From Pseudodesulfovibrio sp. zrk46 (lineage in GTDB: Bacteria > Desulfobacterota > Desulfovibrionia > Desulfovibrionales > Desulfovibrionaceae), in contig NZ_CP051216.1 of assembly GCF_012516435.1 (NCBI RefSeq), forward strand, positions 2,002,001-2,066,000: DNA of 64,000 nucleotides, in the 5' to 3' direction. The notes beneath the pieces are model-generated. The model saw only the letters and a program-made list of their open reading frames with translations, did no database searches and was not told the DNA's origin. Positions 42,630 through 50,388 of this stretch are shown here, piece by piece; the stretch's first letter is position 1; each line of letters opens with the position of its first letter. The translations under genes were made by a program, and so were the position numbers.

Positions 42630-44156
42630 ATGTCTGTTCTATTTATCAATCCTGCCTTTAGGTTTGAGCCTCCGGAGCAAAAGGGAGGGCATGTCCTGTT
42701 CCCGTTCGGGATCGGCTACATCGCGTCTTACATAAGAGAACGTGACCATGAAGTGGGCGTGTGGGATATCCTGATCGAGGAGAAAGGATATGACGACGTT
42801 CTGCGGCAGATTCGCTCAGGAATTCTGGATGGCTATGACTACATAGGCATTACTGCAATTGTTACTCAGTTCTCCTATGTCAAACGCCTTATTGAAGACA
42901 TCAAGGCCCATACCGATGTGCCCGTCATGGTGGGCGGCGCGTTGTCGACGCATTCCCATGAATTGCTTTTGAAGCATACCAAGACAGACATTTGTATCCT
43001 TGGTCCCGGCGAAGTTTCGACTGAAGAAATCTTGAGTGGCGCCAATCTGGCGGATGTCGAGGGGATTGCCTTCCGGACGGATGATGGCGCAATCGTTCGG
43101 ACTCCCGATAGAAAGCTGCCCAAGGATCTGAACATATTTCCCCCGCCCGCCTACGATCTTTTCGATGTCGAATTCTATGTGACCCATACGGGGCTGATGG
43201 ATGTCGTACGGCCATTTTACAAAGGTCTGAGAGTTGCGGCCATGATCACTGCACGCGGGTGTCCATACTCGTGCAACTTCTGCTCGAAGTCAGTTCACGG
43301 AGTGGGAGTACGGGATATTGATTCCATCATGGAAGAGGTCGACTACTTCGTCCGTGAACATAAGGTTCAAGCCATTCACTTCGTTGATGAATTGTTGGTA
43401 ATAACCAAGAAGCGTCTTCTGGAAATATGCCGACGCTTGAAGCCCCTGGGCTTGAAGTGGGACTGCCAGGCCCGCGTTAATCTCGTGGATGAAGAGATGC
43501 TCAGAGCAATGAAAGACGCCGGGTGTGTCTGTGTTGGCTTTGGAATCGAATCAGGCAGCCAGAAAATTCTGAAGCGAATGAACAAGCAGATTACGGTCGA
43601 GCAGATAAGGAGTGCTCTCTCCATCTGTCGAGAGATCAATTTGCCGGTCAAAGCGCAGCTGATCTATGGCTACCCCGGTGAAAGCCTAGAAACCCTTGAT
43701 GAAACGGTTAATCTTTTCAAAGAGTTGAAATGCCCTGTCAGGAGATTCTCTGTAATCAAGCCATTGCCTGGGGCTGAACTATGGGAAGAAGCAAAACAAG
43801 ATGGCCATATCGGGCTGAAGTTTACTGAACTAGAATACATTGAGAGGCTCTGTGCTTACTTCCAGGACAAGGGTATTCAGTACAACAAAACCGAATTGAG
43901 CGATGAGGTCTTCTTTGAGTTGGTCGGTGAATATGAATTGAAGTCCATCACCAATTTCTTGAAAGAGTCGATCAAAAATCCGGTTGATTTTTTTGCTCAT
44001 TGGGAAATTTCAAAGTGCTACCTTCGTCACCTCTTGTGGGAGAATAACAATATCCCTCAATTGCGATTCATTGCTTATATCAGGCAGGGCGTGCGTCACC
44101 CTGATCAGATCTTGCCTTTTATTGTCAGAAAGGTTCGGGAAGCCTTTAGCGGTTAG
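42630..44156 (+). CDS. B12-binding-domain radical SAM enzyme, second copy
   Basis: A 508-aa protein with an N-terminal cobalamin-type domain (FPFGIGYIASYIRERDHEV, GGALSTHSHELLLKHT) and a radical SAM core with CPYSCNFC near residue 210, then VHFVDELL-like AIHFVDELLV and GFGIESGSQKILKRMNK. It has the same plan as the enzyme at 18262-19650. The two lie at different places in the same locus and may install methyl groups or rearrange carbon in the glycan or its lipid carrier. It follows a 75-base gap and precedes fkbH, so it could also act on the acyl group made by the following genes. Confidence 0.82.
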   Translation: MSVLFINPAFRFEPPEQKGGHVLFPFGIGYIASYIRERDHEVGVWDILIEEKGYDDVLRQIRSGILDGYDYIGITAIVTQFSYVKRLIEDIKAHTDVPVMVGGALSTHSHELLLKHTKTDICILGPGEVSTEEILSGANLADVEGIAFRTDDGAIVRTPDRKLPKDLNIFPPPAYDLFDVEFYVTHTGLMDVVRPFYKGLRVAAMITARGCPYSCNFCSKSVHGVGVRDIDSIMEEVDYFVREHKVQAIHFVDELLVITKKRLLEICRRLKPLGLKWDCQARVNLVDEEMLRAMKDAGCVCVGFGIESGSQKILKRMNKQITVEQIRSALSICREINLPVKAQLIYGYPGESLETLDETVNLFKELKCPVRRFSVIKPLPGAELWEEAKQDGHIGLKFTELEYIERLCAYFQDKGIQYNKTELSDEVFFELVGEYELKSITNFLKESIKNPVDFFAHWEISKCYLRHLLWENNNIPQLRFIAYIRQGVRHPDQILPFIVRKVREAFSG

Positions 44157-44183
44157 CGACGTTCCCACCCGGAGGATTAACTA

Positions 44184-45971
44184 ATGAAAGATGTCTTGGA
44201 TTACCCATTTGATTTTCGAGAAATATTGATGGCCAAGAGGGAGCTGCGCAAGAAGTTTTCCAGTCATGACTCCTATTTGGAAAAAAAGGTCGCCATTTTA
44301 GGTGGCTCTACGACCGCAGAAGTTCGGGATTTGTTGGATCTCTTTCTTCTTCAGAAGGGGATCAAAGCATCTTTTTATGAGTCCAGTTACAACCGGTACT
44401 ACGAAGAAGCTGTTTTTGATTCTGCTGAGTTAGATCAGTTCAATCCGGACCTGGTGTTCATTCACACATCCGTCAGAAATCTGTTTGCTGCCCCGCAGGT
44501 TGGTGATTCCAAGGAAGCCATTGATGGATTGGTCTCCGATGTACTCGATCACTTCAGCACAGTTTGGGATCGCCTGACCGAGAAATTTAATTGTACCATT
44601 ATTCAAAACAATTTCGAGCTTCCGGCCTTCCGGTCACTGGGCAATATTGACGGTGTTGATGGCCGAGGCCTGACTACGTTTGTTGGAAAATTGAATGACG
44701 CTTTTGCAGATAAGGCAACTGAAAGACAAAGTCTTATCATCAACGACATCCACTACCTTTCTGCTCAGATCGGGCTGGACCGTTGGCACGATACGCAGAT
44801 GTGGCATGCGTACAAATATGCCTTGAGCCATGAGGGCATGCCTTATCTCGCCAATCAGGTCGCAGGAATCGCGTCTGCCGCATTTGGCAAGAGCAACAAA
44901 TGTTTGGTCCTGGATCTGGACAACACTTTGTGGGGCGGTGTGATTGGTGATGATGGTGTCGATGGTATCCGAATTGGTTCTGAAGGCACGGAAGCCGCTG
45001 CATACCTTGAATTTCAAAAGTACATTCTTGCATTGAAAGAGCGAGGCATTATTCTCGCAGTTTGTTCCAAGAACGAGCACGAGAATGCCCTTGAAGGGTT
45101 GAATCATCCCGATTGTCTGTTGAAGCCGGATGACTTCGCTGTGATTCAGGCAAACTGGGAACCCAAGGCCGGTAATATCGAGGCGATCGCCGAGACCATC
45201 AATATCGGTAAAGACAGCTTGGTGTTCGTGGACGACAATCCTGTGGAGCGAAAAGCGGTCCGCGAGTGGGTCCCTGAAGTGACCGTGGTGGAACCTGACG
45301 GAGACATCGCTTCATACATCCGGTGCCTTGATCGCATGCAATTGTTCGAGACCGTAGGGGTTGCCTCTGAGGATCTGGCGCGGAGCCAGTACTATGTGGA
45401 GAATGCAAAGCGGGCTCAGGTTAAGAAGAGCTTCAGCGACTATGGAGATTTCCTTGATTCTCTTGAGATGACGATGCAGGTGTCGGGGTTTGAAGGTCAG
45501 TATCAGGAGCGTATTACCCAGCTGACGAATAAAACCAATCAGTTCAATCTCACGACTAAGCGGTGTTCCTCTGCAGAGGTCGCGGAGATGGAGAACGACG
45601 CAAACACGATCTCTTTGTGCGCTCGATTGACTGATAAGTTTGGAGATAATGGCATCATTTCGGTCATGGTTGGTTCCATTGAAGATGCGGTTTGTTCCAT
45701 AGACTTGTGGCTGATGAGTTGCCGCGTTTTCAAGAGAGAAGCTGAATATGCCATGTTTGATGTGTTCGTTGAACACGCTTTGCGGCATGGGGTAAAAGAG
45801 CTGAGGGGTACATACAAGCGAACCCCGAAGAACGATATTGTCTCCAAGTTGTATGAGGAACTTGGGTTCGAGTGTGAGCAAAGCGAAGAAAATGATGAAT
45901 CTCGTTGGACAATGGTCATAGGACCTGATTACAAGCCAATGAATAAGCACATTAAGGTAGAACAGATATGA
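44184..45971 (+). CDS. FkbH-like HAD-superfamily acyl-ACP forming enzyme
   Basis: A 595-aa FkbH-family protein. Residues 30-215 resemble an SGNH-like N-terminal domain (KVAILGGSTTAEVRDLL). The HAD-IIIC phosphatase-like core follows with LVLDLDNTLWGGVIGDDG near 240 and VFVDDNPVERKAVR near 348, then a GNAT-like C-terminal region ending SKLYEELGFE. Characterised FkbH proteins take the glyceryl group of 1,3-bisphosphoglycerate onto an acyl carrier protein. The next gene, overlapping by four bases, is an ACP, exactly the partner needed. A glyceryl-ACP product used to decorate a sugar is the best inference. Confidence 0.83.
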   Translation: MKDVLDYPFDFREILMAKRELRKKFSSHDSYLEKKVAILGGSTTAEVRDLLDLFLLQKGIKASFYESSYNRYYEEAVFDSAELDQFNPDLVFIHTSVRNLFAAPQVGDSKEAIDGLVSDVLDHFSTVWDRLTEKFNCTIIQNNFELPAFRSLGNIDGVDGRGLTTFVGKLNDAFADKATERQSLIINDIHYLSAQIGLDRWHDTQMWHAYKYALSHEGMPYLANQVAGIASAAFGKSNKCLVLDLDNTLWGGVIGDDGVDGIRIGSEGTEAAAYLEFQKYILALKERGIILAVCSKNEHENALEGLNHPDCLLKPDDFAVIQANWEPKAGNIEAIAETINIGKDSLVFVDDNPVERKAVREWVPEVTVVEPDGDIASYIRCLDRMQLFETVGVASEDLARSQYYVENAKRAQVKKSFSDYGDFLDSLEMTMQVSGFEGQYQERITQLTNKTNQFNLTTKRCSSAEVAEMENDANTISLCARLTDKFGDNGIISVMVGSIEDAVCSIDLWLMSCRVFKREAEYAMFDVFVEHALRHGVKELRGTYKRTPKNDIVSKLYEELGFECEQSEENDESRWTMVIGPDYKPMNKHIKVEQI

Positions 45972-46207
45972 GTAATGATATTCTGAATAAGGTGACTGAG
46001 ATAGTTCGAGGCATCCTTGCTCAAGACGATCTGGTGTTGACTCCGGAGACTGTCGTGAAAGAGGTGGAACGATGGGATTCCCTGATGAACATCAATATCG
46101 TCATGGCCTTGGAAGCTGAGTTTAATTTCCGTTTTGATCTGGGCGAGCTTGATTCTTTGCAGACAGTTGGGGACATCCTGTCCACCATCGAAAGCAAAAC
46201 GAACTAG
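45968..46207 (+). CDS. Acyl carrier protein
   Basis: A 79-aa acidic helical protein with the phosphopantetheine attachment serine S38 in RWDSLMNINIVMALE. The motif DSL is the standard ACP signature; the surrounding sequence differs from the fatty-acid ACP (no LGADSLDTVELV), indicating a dedicated carrier. Start overlaps fkbH (ATGA). It would hold the acyl intermediate between FkbH, the MaoC-SDR protein and the membrane O-acyltransferase. Confidence 0.88.
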   Translation: MSNDILNKVTEIVRGILAQDDLVLTPETVVKEVERWDSLMNINIVMALEAEFNFRFDLGELDSLQTVGDILSTIESKTN

Positions 46208-46223
46208 GCAGAATGGTAGTCTG

Positions 46224-47633
46224 ATGGAGCGAATCTTTACTGCGCAGGATCAGGGACTGTTTGCGCAGTTGTCCGGTGACAGAAATCCTGTACACGTCGA
46301 TCCCGAGGCCGCACGTCGGACTCTTTTCGGGAACGTTGTCGTTCATGGCGTGCATATGCTGCTTTGGGCACTCGATTGTGCCTTCAAGGATCAGGAAGCA
46401 GCAGTCATTGAATCGGTATCTGCTCACTTCATGAAGAGCCTTGAGGTAGGCGAGGCTGTTTGCACTAACCATGAATGGAATGAGGACACACTCACTGTCG
46501 AACTGCTCCGTGATGGCGAGCTTGTTTTAAAAGGGCAGGTCGTCATTAGCGCTCCAGATGAGGCCTTTGGGAAAGGGATCGGGGCCATCGAGGTGAAGGA
46601 TGAGGTGCAGCACCTCACGAGTGCCGACTTGGAGTCCGAGTGTTCCGGTGAATTTGAATTGGCCTACGATGGACAGGTGGGGAAAGAACTCTTTCCAGAG
46701 TTGGTCGAAAAAATACCGCAGCGACAGTTGGCTTCATTGCTCGGGGCAACCCGTGTCGTGGGCATGCGGTGTCCTGGACTGCACTCCATCTTCTCCCGTT
46801 TGGATTTGAAAAAGAGCTCTATGGATGATTCCTCGGTTGTTCGCTACAGCGTTGGTCGATTTGAACCTCGTTTCTCGCTGGTGGAAGTTGATTACAATGC
46901 TTCCGGCCTCGAAGGGCGTATTCATGCATTTCTCCGACCTGCGCCTGTCGAGCAGCCTTCCTGCGCAACCATAGCTGCCCACGTTGAAGAGGGAGAGTTT
47001 GCCCATATCAAGGGCCTTGTGGTGGCAGGCTCCCGCGGACTTGGTGAAGTGGTAACCAAGCTGTTGGCTGCGGGCGGGGCTGATGTACGCTTTACTTTCC
47101 ACTCCGGTGAAAAGGATGCCCATGCACTGCAAGCCGAGGTCAGGGGCTGCGGTGGAGCATGTGAGGCCTTCAAGTTGGATGTCCTTGCCCCTGAGGAAGG
47201 GATACAGGCGATTCAGAAAGATGATTGGCACCCGACCCATATGTTTTATTTTGCCACGCCCAAGATTGCTGAATCTGAAGGAACGCTGTTCTCTCATGAG
47301 GATTTTCAGCGGTTCTCATCCTACTACGTTGATGCCCTTTTCAAGCTGGTAGAGACCGTGGAGAAGGCCTCGCAGATCCATGTCTTCAATCCCTCGACAG
47401 TATTTGTAGATAATTGTCCACATGGTTTGGCGGCATACGCTGCAGCAAAGGCTTCCAGTGAATTTTTGTGTCGTCATCTGCATGAGGCAAAGCGTGTGGC
47501 TGAAGTCTCAATGCCGCGTCTTCCCAAAATGAAAACCGATCAGACGAACAGCCTTATTCCTACACAGAGGGAAGAGCCGCTGGCCGTCATGCTTAAAGCC
47601 CTGAGAGATGTCGTAGCTAAAGACAAAAAGTAG
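46224..47633 (+). CDS. MaoC-like hydratase fused to short-chain dehydrogenase
   Basis: A two-domain protein of 469 aa. Residues 1-140 form a MaoC-type hot-dog domain with GDRNPVHVDPEAARRTLFG and VVHGVH, carrying the Asp-His hydratase pair. Residues 270-440 form an SDR-like domain: LVVAGSRGLGEVVTKLL (nucleotide loop) and YAAAKASSEF (Tyr-Lys). Between them is a segment of about 130 residues, perhaps a second hot-dog half. It fits an enzyme that dehydrates/hydrates and reduces an ACP-bound acyl chain. The open frame starts upstream at 46134 inside the ACP gene; the ATG at 46224 begins the recognisable domain, although its ribosome site is weak. Confidence 0.76.
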   Translation: MERIFTAQDQGLFAQLSGDRNPVHVDPEAARRTLFGNVVVHGVHMLLWALDCAFKDQEAAVIESVSAHFMKSLEVGEAVCTNHEWNEDTLTVELLRDGELVLKGQVVISAPDEAFGKGIGAIEVKDEVQHLTSADLESECSGEFELAYDGQVGKELFPELVEKIPQRQLASLLGATRVVGMRCPGLHSIFSRLDLKKSSMDDSSVVRYSVGRFEPRFSLVEVDYNASGLEGRIHAFLRPAPVEQPSCATIAAHVEEGEFAHIKGLVVAGSRGLGEVVTKLLAAGGADVRFTFHSGEKDAHALQAEVRGCGGACEAFKLDVLAPEEGIQAIQKDDWHPTHMFYFATPKIAESEGTLFSHEDFQRFSSYYVDALFKLVETVEKASQIHVFNPSTVFVDNCPHGLAAYAAAKASSEFLCRHLHEAKRVAEVSMPRLPKMKTDQTNSLIPTQREEPLAVMLKALRDVVAKDKK

Positions 47634-47681
47634 CGAGAACAACAATGCGTTTTGTCTCATATATGACGCAGGCAGCCAGAA

Positions 47682-49148
47682 ATGCTATTTAATTCATTCG
47701 AATATATATTCATCTTCCTCCCGTGTGTGCTGGTCTTCTACTTTCTGCTTTGTCGGAGAGAATCTCCTCACTGGGCAAAAGTTTTCTTACTTTTTGCATC
47801 GTTGACCTTCTACTCGTATTGGGACATCCGCTATCTCCCCATTCTATTGGGGTCCATTTGCTGTAACTATTTCATCGGAATGAAAGCGCAGGAGACGAGA
47901 TCGTCTCAGTGGATGTGGATCGGCGTTGGGTTGAACGTTCTGCTGCTCGCATACTTCAAGTATGTGGACTTCTTCATTGGCAATTTCAATTTCGTCACCG
48001 ATTCCAAGTGGGATACTCTGGGCATAGCGATTCCATTGGGGATCAGTTTCTTTACATTCCAACAAATCGCCTATGTCGTGGATTGCAGCGAGGGGCGAGC
48101 CGACAAGTGCTCGTTCTCGGACTATGCGCTGTTCGTTTCCTTTTTTCCGCAGTTGATCGCCGGGCCCATTGTGCACCATCGGGAGATGATGCCCCAATTC
48201 AAGGCGCCTGACTCCATGAAGGTCGATATTGAGAATGTCATACGAGGAGGCAGTCTATTCGTTATTGGCCTGGCAAAGAAGGTCGTTGTGGCGGATTCAC
48301 TTGCGACGTATGCCAACAATGTTTTTGCGAGCGCAGATGAGGCTACGCTGATCTCATCATGGCTTGGGGCGCTGGCGTATACCTTCCAGTTGTATTTTGA
48401 TTTTAGTGGCTACTCGGACATGGCCATTGGTGCAGCGAGAATTTTTAACATCAAGATTCCGTTCAATTTTGATGCGCCTTTGCGATCTCCGAACATCATT
48501 GAATTTTGGCGTCGTTGGCATATCACCCTCAGCAATTTCATCACCTCGTACATCTACACGCCAATGGTCAGGGCCTGGGGGAAATTCAGTCTTTCCTACT
48601 CTCTGATCAGCCTGGTTCTCACCATGCTTATCGCTGGCTTGTGGCATGGAGCTGGCTGGACGTTTGTCATCTTCGGTGGGATCAATGGTGTGGCCTTGGC
48701 TGTAAACCACTATTGGCGTCACCGTAGATATGGCATGCCCAGAGTTTTGGGGATTGTCTTAACGTTCCTGACGTTCATGATCTCTCTGGTCTGGTTCAGA
48801 GCAGAGTCCTGCGGTGTTGCCCTTGATCTGCTTGCAGGAATGGTGGGGCTGCATGGTGTGGCGCTCCCCGCATCACTTGCAGGATGGCTCAATGGCATCG
48901 GACTCGGAAGTGTAATGGAAGGGAATACCTTCGCATACTTAACGGACTGGGGTTTCAGAGGCGACATTCTCGAGTTCTTCTTCTTTTTTATGGTGGCCGT
49001 GCTCCTTGCTTTCTTTGGAAAAAGTTCGCACAAGCTGGCGTACGAAATGCCCCTTACTTCAAGAAACGCCGTATTTCTGGGCTTGCTGACCACGCTTGCC
49101 GTAGTGCATTTGAAGAATGCCAAGGTGTTTTTGTATTTTCAGTTTTAA
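47682..49148 (+). CDS. MBOAT-family membrane O-acyltransferase (AlgI/DltB type), copy 1
   Basis: A 488-aa membrane protein with about 11 helices. N-terminal FNSFEYIFIFLPCVLVFYF and FYSYWDIRYLPIL, the central PQLIAGPIVHHREMMPQ and YFDFSGYSDMAIG, FWRRWHITLSNFITSYIYTP, and the catalytic histidine in LWHGAGW near residue 321 are all typical AlgI/DltB features. Such enzymes move acyl groups across the membrane to extracytoplasmic sugars. With FkbH, ACP and MaoC-SDR upstream, and an SGNH protein downstream, it is the transfer step of an acyl-decoration module. Confidence 0.88.
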   Translation: MLFNSFEYIFIFLPCVLVFYFLLCRRESPHWAKVFLLFASLTFYSYWDIRYLPILLGSICCNYFIGMKAQETRSSQWMWIGVGLNVLLLAYFKYVDFFIGNFNFVTDSKWDTLGIAIPLGISFFTFQQIAYVVDCSEGRADKCSFSDYALFVSFFPQLIAGPIVHHREMMPQFKAPDSMKVDIENVIRGGSLFVIGLAKKVVVADSLATYANNVFASADEATLISSWLGALAYTFQLYFDFSGYSDMAIGAARIFNIKIPFNFDAPLRSPNIIEFWRRWHITLSNFITSYIYTPMVRAWGKFSLSYSLISLVLTMLIAGLWHGAGWTFVIFGGINGVALAVNHYWRHRRYGMPRVLGIVLTFLTFMISLVWFRAESCGVALDLLAGMVGLHGVALPASLAGWLNGIGLGSVMEGNTFAYLTDWGFRGDILEFFFFFMVAVLLAFFGKSSHKLAYEMPLTSRNAVFLGLLTTLAVVHLKNAKVFLYFQF

Positions 49149-49157
49149 TAGGACGCT

Positions 49158-50339
49158 ATGCATAAAAGATTCATCCTGACATACATCGGCGCTTGTCTGC
49201 TGACGGCATTGCCGTTTCTAATGAACCTGGCTGTCTCATGGAGAGCAGGGGAGTTCATGAGCGTTGACGAGATTGTAGCGATGCAATCAGAGCAAGAAGC
49301 CATCTACGGTTGTGCAATGAGTTCAATGTCAGTCATGTGCAGCTTGAAAAGGATCGAGCAGGACAAGCCTGATGTGATAGCGGTTGGCTCCTCTCGTTCG
49401 TTGGAGTTTCGCGAAGAATTCTTTTCCTCCTCTTTCGTCAATGCAGGCGGCTCAGTGGGTAACATCTATTCGTTGAAGCCCTTCCTCAAAGTCCTTTTTG
49501 AACTGCACAAGCCCAAGATGTTGGTGTTGAGCGTTGATCCGTGGTGGTTCAACGATGCTGTTCCTGCCAAAGGGCTCACCTTTGAGAAACCGTACGATAA
49601 GCGACCGGAACTCTCGACCGACCACCTGTTGAATCCCATGAAATACGTCTTGAACAGCAAAATAGAAGCCGCTCAGTACATGGATTTATTGACCAAGGGG
49701 ATGCATACTCCCAATGAGGTGACAGCCTCAAAGGGAATAGGCCTTGCCGGTATTTTGTGGTCGGATGGCTTCAGAAAAGATGGCTCCCGATTGTATGGTA
49801 AGCGATTGTTCTTTCAGAACGATATCCCACCCGGGTTTCAGGATACCCTGCGGTTCGTCCGGGACGGCATTAAGAATTTCCAGCCAGGGCGGAGTCTCTC
49901 CGAAGAGCGGATTGCGGCATATGAAGATGTCTTGAGATTCTGTGAGGAGCAGGGAGTGCCTGTGGCCGCCGTTGTGGTCCCGCTTGCAAAGCCTGTGTTG
50001 GATGCGATGCTTACCCGGAATGGCGAGTACGATTACCTCTCGTCAGTTGAGCAATATTTTACAGGCAAGAAAGATCATTTTTACTTCCTTGCTCCTGAAA
50101 GCATCGGGGCTATAGATTGTGAGTTCCTTGATGGCTCGCATCCTGGAGATGTTATATACCAACGTGTGTTGTTGGCCGCAGCGAAGGATTCAACATTGGT
50201 TGCTGATTTCATTCGTCGTGACAAGATGCGAGAAGTGGTTGATCAGTTTGCGGGTCGCCCCATGAGCTATTACGAAAAGAGACCAGAAGAAGGTCTGGAA
50301 CGAGATTACCTTGGGCTGGGCTGTCAGCCCGCCAAGTGA
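49158..50339 (+). CDS. Membrane-anchored SGNH-like protein, partner of the MBOAT enzyme
   Basis: A 393-aa protein with an N-terminal signal-anchor helix (residues 5-28) and a periplasmic domain. DVIAVGSSRSLEFREEFF near residue 73 supplies the nucleophile-type Ser of an SGNH/DltD-AlgJ-like fold, and LVLSVDPWWFND and FLDGSHPGDVIY (late DxxH) provide the other blocks. MBOAT acyltransferases commonly work with such periplasmic partners to complete O-acylation. It begins nine bases after the MBOAT gene. Confidence 0.72.
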   Translation: MHKRFILTYIGACLLTALPFLMNLAVSWRAGEFMSVDEIVAMQSEQEAIYGCAMSSMSVMCSLKRIEQDKPDVIAVGSSRSLEFREEFFSSSFVNAGGSVGNIYSLKPFLKVLFELHKPKMLVLSVDPWWFNDAVPAKGLTFEKPYDKRPELSTDHLLNPMKYVLNSKIEAAQYMDLLTKGMHTPNEVTASKGIGLAGILWSDGFRKDGSRLYGKRLFFQNDIPPGFQDTLRFVRDGIKNFQPGRSLSEERIAAYEDVLRFCEEQGVPVAAVVVPLAKPVLDAMLTRNGEYDYLSSVEQYFTGKKDHFYFLAPESIGAIDCEFLDGSHPGDVIYQRVLLAAAKDSTLVADFIRRDKMREVVDQFAGRPMSYYEKRPEEGLERDYLGLGCQPAK

Positions 50340-50388
50340 TGACTGGTCGGATTGATATGATGAACAGAGAGTCGATAGGGAGTGCCGT

